This document shows positions 16,598 through 27,567 of a stretch of 64,000 bases of DNA, piece after piece (position 1 is the stretch's first letter; each line of letters starts with the position of its first letter). Location of the stretch: positions 2,046,001-2,110,000 of the forward strand of contig OZ004586.1 in NCBI GenBank assembly GCA_963924555.1, written 5' to 3'. A program made the translations under genes and the position numbers. Below the pieces are notes generated by a model, which saw only the letters and a list, made by a program, of their open reading frames with translations, did not search any database and was not told the DNA's origin. This DNA is from Crambe crambe (taxonomy: Eukaryota; Porifera; Demospongiae; Poecilosclerida; Crambeidae).

Positions 16598-17639
16598 ACT
16601 TCCCTCGGCGACCTGGAAAAAGACCAATTGCCGTATGCAAAGACACTCCTTAATCATCTTGCTTAATCTATACAATGCTGTCTCTGTCAGATATAGTATT
16701 TACTAGCCTCATTCCCAAATTATTGCCTTGGAAGGCGGTAATTATTACACTAGTATATTTGTTTAACACACACTAGAAGTCAGACCCTGGTACATGTGAG
16801 ATTATAGAAGTTTACATCAAAGCACTAGCTGTGGCTACTAGCTAATCTCTATCTAGTAATTAGTAATTGCAGTAATTACTGGTAGCTAGTAATTTGTGCA
16901 TATCATCTTTCATACCTCTGAATGACACTCGTTGTCTTGCACGTAAGGCCCAGTCAGACACCCAGATCAGGGTAGATTTAGTCTGATAATACAGCCTATC
17001 CTATGGCCATGGATGAAGCCAGGAGTTGTGTCCCTAGGGACATCCAACTAGTAGCAAATTTGGCTATCTCTTACAAGCAGCAAACATATCTTCATCTAGT
17101 AGATTCTATGGACCAATGCATGTTGTCTGAATATTGACTTTGAGCATGCACAACTTAGTAAGATCATTCATTTGAAGTTGTGAAGTTCCCCTATACATCA
17201 GCCACTGGTGACTGGACTACTGGGGAGGGAGGGAAGTGGAGTAACTAATTTATTTATTTTATGCTAAACCTTCATCTAGTAGATTCTAGCTATGGCCTTA
17301 CCATTTTTTGTGCAAGATAACAAGTGTCATCCAGAGGTGTGCACTTCAGGGTCTGTGGCATGTACAAGACTATACCACTTCTAGTGTTAAACAAAATTAC
17401 TAATGTAACTTGAACTTCCAGTATTTTAAGTGGCTATATATGACTATCACAAACTAATTTAATGTAATTTTGTGGTCAAGTTTAAGTCAGTTCAGTAGTC
17501 CAGTAGTCCAGTCCAGTGAATTCAGACACCCCACGGACTTGTCTCCAGTGCATGTGTGCAGCGCAGCCACCTAGATTCCCAATCATGGTTGGAGTCATGG
17601 CAATCATTTAGCTGGAGGTAGCCATTTCAATCTAAGGAT

Positions 17640-18230
17640 GCATGCATAGTCGGAGTCAAAGGGAGTCATTTCATCCTAGGCATGAATGACTCCCTGAAAA
17701 ATCTATAGCCATGGAATGGAGTCATTTCATCCTATAGGCATGAATGACTTCCTGAAAAATCTATAGCCATGGAAGGGATCCTATATAGGCATGAATGACT
17801 CCCTAAAAAAATATACCCATGGAAAGGAGTCATTTCATCCTATAGGCATGAATGACTCCCTGAAAAATCTATAGCCATGGAAGGGAGTCATTTTATCCTG
17901 GGCATCCCTGAGTGACCCAGTCTATATATGCCATGGAAGGGGAGTCACTCCATCCTAGGCACGAATGACTCCCTAAATGGAAGGGGAATCATTTCATCCT
18001 AGGCATGAATGACTCCCTAAAAAATCTATAAGGGAATCATTTCATCCTCGGCATGAATGACTCCCTAAAAATCTGCCATGGAAGGGAGTCAGGCATCCCT
18101 GAGCCTATATGCCACGGAAGGGGAGTCACTTCATCCTAGGCACGAATAACTCCCTAATTGGAAGGGAGTCATTTCATCCTAGGCATGAATGACTGAAATG
18201 ACTCCCTGAATCTGTGGTGGGGAGTCCAGT
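17640..18230. repeat. Minisatellite, ~55-60 bp unit, about ten copies
   Basis: The unit combines GGGAGTCATTTCATCC, a GGCATGAATGACTCCCT block and AAATCTATAGCCATGG. The first two are partly complementary, so each unit can fold (GGAGTCATT against AATGACTCC). Related GGGAGTCATTT pieces continue at 18535-18640, up to the Y1 start. Units vary by internal deletions. Confidence 0.85.
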
Positions 18231-18672
18231 AGTCGTCTGCCTATATAGGAGTAATATGCAAAGGACAGTCATAATAATTATGCACAGTCTTGATGATACC
18301 AGTTCAAAGAATCTTCACATTCCACCATATCTCTGGCATCAGGCATCTGATAGGAGTTGCGGAAGTGCCTGGGGCTGGCTGCGCCAGACTATGACACTAT
18401 TTTGTTGCTAGCTAGAATACAATTGATCCATCATCATCTATTCTTCACCTGAGATAAATTAGCTAGCTAGCTACATGATTTATTACAATAAAACTTTACC
18501 TTTGTGATCAAGCACCAAGGCAGGAATGACCGTGTGGGGAGTCATTTTACCAGGGGGCAGGGGAGTCATTTTTACCAGAGGGGGAGTCATTTAGGCATGC
18601 GCAGGAATGATGGGGGAGTCAATTTTTCCGAAGGGAGTCAACCGTGACGAACCGCTTGTTTAATAGCTAGCT

Positions 18673-20991
18673 ATGGCTACTAGGTATGTTAGCGGCAGTG
18701 CCGAGTATTCAACGCTCCTCGAGCTCACAGCAACACTTGTTAAGGAAATATCTGGAGATATTGTCTCAGTTACTAATGAATTAGTAGCTAGGGGTTTTGT
18801 CCCACCGTCAAGGATGACTTCAGAAAAGGATCCACAGACAAAGGCCACTGAATTAGTACACGAAGTCATCAATAAAGTTGAATTATATCCAGAGAAGTTT
18901 GATGTGTTTGTTGGCGTCCTTGAAGGTTCTGTTCATTTTGAAGATATAGTTGAATTGATGCGCAAGAAACGAGATCAACTGAAAAGGGAGAGAACAGGTA
19001 GCTACAGGGTACAGTAATATTATAAACTCATTAATTTTTATTTAGTAGCTAGATACCTAAATTCTACTAGAAAGGTGTCATAGTCTCTCCCTTTTCCCCT
19101 CCTCTATGCCTCTTTTGCTAGCCAGCTTTATTCATGCCATCATAAACTATAGAGGTTCCATTATGGTTTATGATGCCATGCCCTTTTTTGCTAGCCAGCT
19201 TCACTCATGCCATAATAAATGAGGACTTCCCTCCTATAAAATGTTATTATTAAATAGATGATGCTCTGCCACCTGAAATTCACGAAGATCTCAAACAGCA
19301 ACTTGAGTGTAATATAAGGAATATCAAGAATTGTTTTGCAAAATTTGCTACAGCTATTCTTGAATCTGTTACTGATCAGGATATAAATCCAGATCATTTC
19401 CGTTTTTTCCTTCTGAGTCTGAATGCATTTGATTATGATAAGTACCTAAAGCTCCTTTCTGATGTTGAGAATGAACTCAGAAGAGAGACCACAGTTAGTG
19501 GCATGTTCGAATTCTTGATACAGCACAAATTTATTTCTTTTTTGAACTACGATATTATCCTGAGTATTATTGATAAGTATGGTACTGAAAACGACAGAAA
19601 AGAATCAAAAGAATATGAATTAGAACTGGAGGAATATATCCAGAAGCATAAAATATCAGAGTTTTCTGAAATTATCAAACCAGATTTATTGCAAAGGAGT
19701 TTTGGCACAAGGGTGAAAATGGTTCTCAAGATTGATATCAAAAGGTGTTCAGAGTTAGCCAATATCCGTTACCTAAAACTCGCACTAGCTGATGCTTTGA
19801 AACTAAACTCAACTGCTCTATTTCTCCACGATGTTAGAGATGGCTGTGTGGTGGTGACATTTCTCATTCCAGTATCAACTGCAGAAGTTGTCTTCTGTGA
19901 AAGCAAAGAGCTCACTGTGAAACAATTAGAACAATTTAGTACCTTTTCTCTTCAGTGGCTGGAATGTGGTGATTTTCAGTGGTTCAATTCAAAGGTTAGT
20001 TATTAGCTATGATAATACTATACTCCAAGATTTGTGCCTTTCCAAAAAACAAAAACAAAACAAAACAAACAAACAAACAAACAAACAAACAAAAAGACAA
20101 CAACAAAAGAACAAAAACTTTCAACCCAACTAGCTAAGTAGTAACTATGGACTTCACAGCTGGTAGAATGAGACTTCACATGAACTGAACTCTTCTTAAA
20201 GAGATAGACCTGCCTTGCAATGAACCCAGCATCCAAAAAACACGTGTAAAAACAACCCATTTTTAGGTTATCTGAGTTACAAATTGGAACTCTGATAACG
20301 TGGGTTGTTTTTATGCATTTGTTTATAGTGTATAGGTCATAGTTAGCTAGCTACTGCTCCTGATTTCCCTAGCTGAATGTGCCACTGACCCCTACAATTA
20401 TTAACTATTTAGTTCGTTACTAAGAGTATGAGAGGATCTGATGAACCGAATGAAGGAGAAATCATTAAAGCTCAGTCAAACTTATCACAAAGTTCAAGAG
20501 TTCTGCCTAACGAAGAGATAGATACCAGTACTTTACATCAAAGGGGTGGTCGAAGTACATCTTGGAAAAAAAAGTGTACATTTCTTTTATCTGCACTTTT
20601 TCTCACTTTTCTCACTTTACTACTACTTTCTCTCTCCATCACAACAATACGTTCAAGTCATATGAAAACAGTGAACCAACAGAAATTATACCTCTGGATT
20701 CGAAAATCAAGGAATGATAAACAAAATATATTATATTTACTAGAAGAACTAAGTGGAAAAATACAGCTGGCTCGCGAGACTAGTGAAACGAATGCACACA
20801 AAAGTAAGACTTGTGCATTGCTATCAAAGTACAGGGAAAAACTGGAAAATCGTCTCAAGAAAATGAAGGGGATTGGTAAAATTATAACCGAAAGGAATTT
20901 TAATGAATATTTTAGTAATTACACAGAGAATTTACAGATCATTATCCAGAAAGCAAAAGATGAACCTAATTGCCTAACTATAATACAATGA
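18673..20991 (+). CDS. Family Y protein Y1: CARD-like domain, shared domain, hydrophobic segment, coiled coil (intact)
   Basis: Three exons, 18673-18997, 19258-19994 and 20413-20991, join in phase (1, then 0) into 546 residues. Residues 1-108 look like a helical death-fold, most like a CARD: a repeating pattern of aliphatic positions with ELVARGFVPP and ATELVHEVINKV. Residues about 110-354 form a domain homologous to exon 3 of the aminopeptidase gene on the other strand (shared pattern around VKMVLKI, GC, TFLIPVS). Exon 3 gives an acidic/polar start, one hydrophobic segment (FLLSALFLTFLTLLLLSLS), a single RSSHMK unit, then a Lys/Glu-rich coiled-coil-like tail. The CARD assignment is by pattern only. 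Intron 2 carries the CAAA-rich sequence found in this family. Confidence 0.75.
20030..20120. repeat. CAAA-rich simple repeat in family-Y intron 2
   Basis: An A/C-rich tract with (CAAA)n following ACTCCAAGATTTGTGCCTTT. The same lead sequence plus A-rich tract recurs near 13500, 21690, 27030, 47910 and 51405, so it is part of an older repeat unit spread with the Y and X copies. Confidence 0.7.
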
Positions 20992-21525
20992 TATTTTCAT
21001 CAATATTATAGCTACATTATCGAACATTGATCCACGATGCCACAGTGGCAGCACTGCAGAAGTTGGTTTTATGTAGATATTAATCATGATTTTATGTGTC
21101 TAGCTAGCTATATCATGAGGTCTTGGGTTCGAATCCCAAATTTGACTTTCTTTTTTTCAACCTTTGAAAATTTTTCTAAATGTCACCTGCCAGCAAGCCA
21201 ATTCAGGGGAGTAACTAGGATTTATGGCAAATGACCTACCATACGCTTATTGCTAATCACACCCATTTTCAGTCATAATTGTTTCCACTTGGGCAAGTGC
21301 CCCAGTTGTCCTAATGGTAGAAATTCTATGCTAAAGATAATGCAAAGTCCCCAACATAATGCATTTCCTCGTATGAGCCAAAATGAATCTGATCTGGAAG
21401 GACTAATGCTATCTATACAGTTTATAATAAGATTGCTATTGACTTAATTTTGTATATAATTTTTTAAGGCCTTTACTGATTATGTACCTAGCTGATATAC
21501 TGTTGCATCAAGGGTTGATTCACAA

Positions 21526-21653
21526 TCAGTATCAACTGCAGAAGTTGTCTTCTGTGAAAGCAAAGAGCTCACTGTGAAACGATTAGAACAATTTAGTGCC
21601 TTTTCTCTTCAGTGGTTGGAATGTGGTGATTTTCAGTGGTTCAAATTCAAAGG
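21526..21653 (+). pseudogene. Relic of family-Y exon 2, 3' end
   Basis: Only the end of exon 2 remains: AVSTAEVVFCESKEL-like coding sequence through QWLECGDFQWF and the donor GGTTAG. One extra base before the end breaks the frame. No exon 1 or 5' part of exon 2 is nearby. Between Y1 and this relic (20992-21525) I see no gene. Confidence 0.7.
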
Positions 21654-21859
21654 TTAGTTATTAGCCATGACATCATGCTCTTGTATGCTATACTCCAAGA
21701 TTTGTGCCTTTCAAAAAAACAACAAAAATAACAACAATAACAACAAAAAACAACATAAAATACCAAAAGACCCATTAAACCCAATATTAATCCAGCTAGC
21801 TGGTAGAATGAGACTTCACATGAACCGAACTCTTCTCAAAGAGATAGATTTAGCATAAT

Positions 21860-22114
21860 AAGCATTTCCGTGAAACGAAAAAATGTAGGGATGACCATTG
21901 CTCAAAAAAGTAAGGAAACAAGGTATGAAGGATGGAAGGATGGAAATGGGATCAATCTTTGTTCTGTATATCCAGCCAATAATCCCTACATATATGTCGG
22001 GTAGCATCAGGGATTGTTGGTTGGATATACAGAACGATCCTTCATACCTACCCTAGTTTCCTTACTTTTTTGAGCAATGGCCATCCCTACATTTTTTCTT
22101 CATTTCACAGAAAT
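21860..22114. mobile_element. Foldback (long-hairpin) element
   Basis: Two arms mirror each other: the left contains TGTAGGGATG, TTGCTCAAAAAAGTAAGG and TATGAAGGAT; the right carries the complements ending in CATCCCTACA. The arms are over 100 bases long with a short spacer around 21985. There is no coding capacity. It lies among Y relics. Confidence 0.75.
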
Positions 22115-22404
22115 ATTTTCCCCTTACTTGTTCCTGGTCTTTTTTTCCTCTCTTTTATGGTTTTAGCTATGTATAGAGTTCATTCTTCTATGTGTATGCA
22201 GGGACAGATGAGAGAAGAATAGTTCTCCAATAGCATAGCATGATTATTTATCAGCGAGTCAAGGCTTGAAGTGTTGAGCTATACTTGGAGGTCAAGGATG
22301 CAGATGAATCTGAAATAGAGTCTACGGATTGGTGAATCTGAAATCCCTGAGTTGATAGAGTAGTCTAGGATCTAGCTATATAGAGAGCTAGAGCTTAGCT
22401 AGCT

Positions 22405-22770
22405 GAGTAACTTTTTTTCTTTTATCTGCACTTTACTACTTTCTCTCTCCATCTCAAGTCATGTGGAAATAGTGAAGCAACAGAAACGATCTGTACAACT
22501 GGATAAGCATGTAAACGACATAGAGGAACAACTACACCACTTGTACATGAACCCCTCAAGGTTTCCACGGCCACACGTATACCACTCCCTCAAGGTATTA
22601 TTAGAAGAACTAAGTGGTGAAATGGGAAAAAACTGGAAGACCGTCTCAAGACAATGAAAAAGATGGGTAAAATGATAACCAAAAGGAATTTTAAAGTATT
22701 TACACAAAATGTGTGAGACTTTACACTTTACATTATCCAGACAGCAAAAGGAGGATGTACTGATTGAGAG
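22405..22770 (+). pseudogene. Relic of family-Y exon 3
   Basis: Contains a degraded hydrophobic segment (TTTATCTGCACTTTACTAC), then VEIVKQQKRSVQLDKHVND, a KNWKTVSRQ stretch and a broken LQIIIQ end. It is frame-shifted throughout. The A/T-rich 22771-23000 that follows matches sequence after the 9.5-9.9 kb relic (compare 9890-10090). Confidence 0.65.
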
Positions 22771-23040
22771 TGCTCATCACCATCATGCATTCAATAGAAA
22801 TAGTGCAACTGTAGCTATAAACTAATACAATGATAAGTTCATCCATAATGTTGTACATGGTTGAACATTTTGATAGATCCAATCTTCACACCACAACATT
22901 CCACCTGTAAAATTTAATAAAATAAATACATCAATAAAAATTTAAATCTAAATTATAGTGATTATAATATGATAATAAGTATGACTAAAAGTCCCCAACA
23001 CGATGCATTTCATCTTTGAATTTCCTTGATTTTATTATTC

Positions 23041-23131
23041 CGTTTGGTACAGGGTCGCCGTACGTTTGCACCATTAATATAGGGGCGGGGCTGGGTATTG
23101 GATCCCTGGAGGGGGCGTGTCGGAATCAGCT
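23041..23131 (+). promoter_or_regulatory. Family-Y promoter upstream of Y2
   Basis: A GC-rich island in an AT-rich setting: GGGTCGCCGTACGT, a GGGGCGGGGC box of the GC-box/Sp1 type, and GGGGGCGTGT, ending at the Y2 start codon. Conservation of this block with 16521-16597 supports a regulatory role; which factors bind is unknown. Confidence 0.5.
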
Positions 23132-25523
23132 ATGGCTACTAGTAGGTATGTTAGCGGCAGTGCCGAGTATTCAACGCTCCTCGAACTCATATCAACACTT
23201 GCTAAGGAAATATCTGGAGATATTGTCTCAGTTACTAATGAATTAGTAGCGAAGGGTTTGGTCCCACCGTCAAGGATGACTTCAGAAAGGATTCACAGAC
23301 AAAGGCCACTGAATTAGTACACGAAGTCATCAATAAAGTTGAATTATATCCAGAGAAGTTTGATGTGTTTGTTGGCGTCCTTGAAGATTCTGCTTTTTTT
23401 GAAGATATAGTTGAATTGATGTGCAAGAAACGAGATCAACTGAAAAGTGCACAACAGCTGGCAGGTACATAATTTATTACCACAAGTGTAGTCAGTAGAT
23501 AGATAGCTTGATCTTTAGCTATACTGGACAGGTGTCACAGCACTCCTCACCCTTTCCCTCCTCTACGTACTGGCTTCATTCATTGATGCCATAATTAATG
23601 AGGACCACCCCTTCTACAATTATTTACAGGTGATGATTTATCTCTGCCTTTGTCACCTGAAATTCATGAAGATCTCAAACAGCAACTTGAGCATAATCTA
23701 AGGGATATCAAGAAACAGTTTGCACATTTCGTCTCTGCTATTCATGAATCTATTATTGACCAGGACATAAATCCAGATAAATTTTGTTTTTTTCTTCTGA
23801 GTCTGAATGCATTTGATCATGATAAATACCCAAAGCTCCTTTCTGATGTTGAGAATGAACTAAAAAAAAGAGACCACAGTTAGTGGCATGTTCAAATTCT
23901 TGATACAGTACAAATTAACTTCTTTTTTGAACTACGATATTATCCTGAGTATCATTGATAAGTATGGCACTGAAGACAATAGAGAGAGATCTGAAGAATA
24001 TGAATTAAAATTGGAGGAATATATCAAGAAGCATAAAATATCAGAGTTTGCTGAAATTATTGAACCAGATTTACTGCAAAGAAGTTTCGATGCAAGGGTG
24101 AAAATGGTTCTCAAAATTGATGTCGAAAAGTGTGCAGAGTTAGCCAATCTCTGTGACCTAAAACTTGCACTAGCTGATGCTTTGAAACTAAACTCATCTG
24201 CCCTATTTCTCTATAATATTAGAGATGGCTGTGTGGTTGTGACATTTCTCATTCCAGTATCAACTGCAGACTCTGTCTTCTATGAAAATAAAGAATTCAC
24301 TACAAAACAATTAGAACAATTTAGTACATTTTCTCTTCAGTGGTTGGAATGTGGTGATTTTCAGTGGTTCAATTTAAAGGTTAGTTATTTGTAGCATTTT
24401 AATGAAATTGATGTAGCTAATACTAGTGCCATTCTAACTTCAAACATGTTTAGTTGACAGCAGTGCAACAAAAAACTGAACTCACGACATATAAACTACG
24501 TATTGGTTGGTTAATGGTTAGCCATGCACTAACCTTACACAATACTGCTTTCACCTTGGGCTTAAAGTGAAGTTTGGGCTCAAGCTCCACATAATCGAAG
24601 AGGTACATGTAGCTATGCCTGCACCTCTCAGAAACCCAGGTAGATTTTGGTCTTACAAATTTTTAAGTAAATTCCAAGAGTATTATAATTACCACTGTGT
24701 GTCACTGAGCCATACAATAATATTTTTATATGTAGTTCGTTGCTAATAATATGAGAGGATCAGATGAACTGAATGACAAAGACAAAGAGGACATATAATC
24801 ATTAAAGTTCAGCCAAACTTGTCACGACGTTCAAGAGTTCAGCCAGCGACCATTTTCCCAAACCATACTCGAATTACATCTTGGAAACAAAAGTTTGCAT
24901 TTTTTTTATCTGCACTTTTTCTCACTTTATTACTTTTTCTCTCCATCTCAACAATGCGTTCAAGTCATGTGGAAATAACAATGCGTTCAAGTCATGTGGA
25001 AATAGCCATCTCAACAATGCCTTCAAGTCATGTGGAAATAGTGAAGCAACTGAACAAACATGTAAACAATATATTAAACAAGCAACAGCCACGCCTGTCG
25101 AGTATTGATTATAAATTCCTACAGCATATGAATTTAACAGAAACTCTTAGAATATCGAAATACAAAATATATCTAATTGAAAAACTCCTAGATGACTTGA
25201 AAGATAGGAGGCTATCTGTTGAGAAAATGGAGGTGAAAATTTGTGGATTAAGAGTTGAAATATCAAAGCTCAGAAAAAGACCGGAAGTCAATCAAAGTAA
25301 GATCAAGTCAAAAATTAGTTGGATAAGAGATGGACAATTCCAGAAAATCAGATGTGGCTGGCGGGGTTGGCATAGATGTGGCTTGCGGACAACCAATAAA
25401 GAACGTTTACATATTCACAAAGAAATCGATGAAAGTTTACAGATCATTATCCAGATAGCAAAAGGTACTGAGAGATGGAGTGTTTACTGTGATATTATGT
25501 TTACTATAAATAAATATGGATGA
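23132..25523 (+). pseudogene. Family Y copy Y2, frame-broken
   Basis: Exon equivalents are 23132-23464, 23630-24379 and 24736-25523. Compared with intact copies, exon 1 lacks one A in an A-run (near 23287), exon 2 has one extra A in an A-run (near 23865), and exon 3 has two extra bases giving a stop at 24796-24798. The domains would otherwise match Y1: CARD-like, shared domain, hydrophobic segment, coiled coil. Exon 3 holds three RSSHVE units. The two homopolymer changes could be sequencing errors, but the third lesion is not in a homopolymer, so a pseudogene is more likely. Confidence 0.8.
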
Positions 25524-25609
25524 AATTATTGTGCCATCTTGAATACATGAATTATGGTGATGACTTTCCCCCTCAGTGCTAGTATCCTCTAAACCCTATA
25601 CAGAAATTC

Positions 25610-26700
25610 ACGTTTTGATGTTGAGAATGAACTCAAAAAAGAGACCACAGTAAGTTGTATGTTCAAATTCTTGATACAGCACAAAATCAACTTCTTTTTT
25701 GAACTAGCTAGCTATGATATTTAATATCCTGAGTATCATTGATACGTATGGCACGGAAGACAATAGAAATAGAGATCTGAAGAATATGAATTAAAACTGG
25801 AGGAATAACAAAAAGCAGAGTTTGCTGACTGCAAAGGAGTTTTTGACACAAAACTGATAATGGTTCTTAGAATTAATATTAAAAGGGAGGATTATACCAT
25901 AAAAAATAAAAATTTTAAAACGTCCATATCTTCATTATACTACCCCCTATAAGCTTGATTTAGGTCTCAAAAGAGAGCTCTCTTGTAGAGCTTTCCAGTG
26001 GTGTACTTAGTTACAACTTTACACCCCCCATATATGGAAGACCTGACATGACCTCATTAATTAACAAAATTCTTTTAAATTATCACATACTTAGGAGGCC
26101 TTTGATACTCCTATCATAGCTTCTATGGGCCTAGCTGCTTTGAATGAACGAAGGGATTTCAAGGGGGGTATGGTTCCAAACATGTGAAGGGAGATGACAC
26201 TTTTTTCACATTTACCTTTTTTTCTTTGGAACTATACCCCCCCTTGAAATCCCTTCGTTCATTCAAAGCAGCTAGGCCCATAGAACCTATGATAGGAGTA
26301 TCAAAGGCCTCCTAAGTATGTGGTAATTTAAAAGAATTTTGTTAATTAATGAAGTCATGTCAGGTCTTCCATAACTAGGAAAGCTCTCAAAGAGAGCTCT
26401 CTTTTGAGACCTAAATCAAGCTTATAGGGGGTAGTATAATGAAGATATGGACATTTTAAAATTTTTATTTTTTATGGTATAATCCTCCCTTTAAAAAAGG
26501 GTAGCCAATATCCGTGACCTAAACTCGCACTAGCCAATGCTTGCTTTGACCACTGAAAATCACCACATTCCAACCACTGAAGAGAAAAGACACTAAATTG
26601 TTCTAATTATTTCACAGTGAGCTCTTTGCTTTCACTTCTGCAATTGATAGCTACTGGAATGAGAAATGTCTAGTCAGCCATCTCTAGCACTACAGCAGAT
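25610..26700. pseudogene. Relic of family-Y exon 2 with an inverted tail and a foldback insert
   Basis: The part 25610-25875 matches the middle of exon 2 on the + strand (EKETTV, KFLIQH and LSIID-like pieces with stops). After the foldback insert, 26500-26535 still reads +, but 26545-26695 matches the 3' end of exon 2 on the minus strand (for example AAAATCACCACATTCCA and TGAGAAATGTC). The equivalent without the insert is at 50260-50735. Confidence 0.7.
25884..26490. mobile_element. Long foldback MITE, ~607 bp, with empty site in the paralogous unit
   Basis: The ends AGGGAGGATTATACCAT and its mirror ATGGTATAATCCTCCCT continue into nearly complementary arms of about 270 bases, broken by a small asymmetric loop. 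It is flanked on both sides by TTAAA. In the second duplicated unit (near 50540) the sequence passes straight from TTAATATTAAA to GGGTAGCC, with no insert. No protein is encoded. A transcript could form a long double-stranded RNA hairpin. Confidence 0.85.
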
Positions 26701-26749
26701 GCAATGGTCATAAAGTGTACTAGAGAATTATTTTTTTTCTTTCCACATT

Positions 26750-27567
26750 TTGCATAGCAATAGATTCATACTCATGTGTACACACTATAAAGTGTATACT
26801 GCATAAAATTTAGTGTACATTGCACACCTAGACTAGTGTGTATAGGGACAATTCAATGTACAATGCACACCAGACCTAGATCACCTACTAGGCTAGTGTG
26901 TAGGCTATTGGGAGATTTTAGTGTAGCTATAACACTTCTGTTTTTACAGTATTAGCTATACATATTTTTTTCCTGATTTCACTTATTACAAAGAAAATTT
27001 TAGCTATGATATTGTGCTCTTTCATGCTATACTCCAAGATTTGTGCCTTTCAAAAAAACAAACAATGAAAACAAACAACAATAATAAAACAACAACAAAA
27101 ACAATAACAAAAAACAACAACAAAAACAACAACAAAAAAGCAAGCATTCAACCCACTCAATATCAATCCAGCTAGCTACTAGAATGAGACTTTGCATAAA
27201 ACGAACTCTTCTCAATGAACCCAGCAGCCAATCTTTTTAGTTATAGCTTGTAGTTAGCTATGGCTATGTAGCTACTGGTCTCTTTCTTCCTAGCTGGCAC
27301 TGAGCCTTACAATTGAACATTGGATCCAACAACATTTCAATAATGCATCAATAAAAAATTATAGTGATTACATAATTATAGTGCTAAAGTTAATGCAAAG
27401 TCCCCAACATGATACATTGCCTGATGCACTTCCTCAATCACGAGCATGATTGGCTTTGATTGCCCCATAACCGCTTCCTGGATAGCAGGCTATAAAATGG
27501 CATGCTACTAGACATTGCCTAGTATATATTTTTTCATTGTCACATTCATTTTGCTGAATAACCAATT
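26750..27567. other. Intergenic sequence upstream of X2
   Basis: No gene is seen. It holds CACACTATAAAGTGTA-type and GTGTACATTGCACACC repeats (also at 47700-47820 and 50800-51310), the A/C-rich tract near 27055-27140, and the conserved X upstream region, which contains TTGCCTGATGCACTTCCTC and a TATAAAATGGC box 68 bases before the X2 ATG. Confidence 0.5.

Noticed and set aside
17640-18230. CRISPR-like array
   Set aside because: Repeats are imperfect, adjacent units lack unique spacers of constant length, and the genome is eukaryotic; this is a minisatellite.
21037-21145. tRNA-like sequence with a B-box-like GGTTCGAATCCC and a paired T-arm
   Set aside because: The T-arm is convincing, but no acceptor stem or anticodon arm can be folded at a normal length. 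At best it is a tRNA-derived repeat remnant, so it was not annotated as a tRNA.
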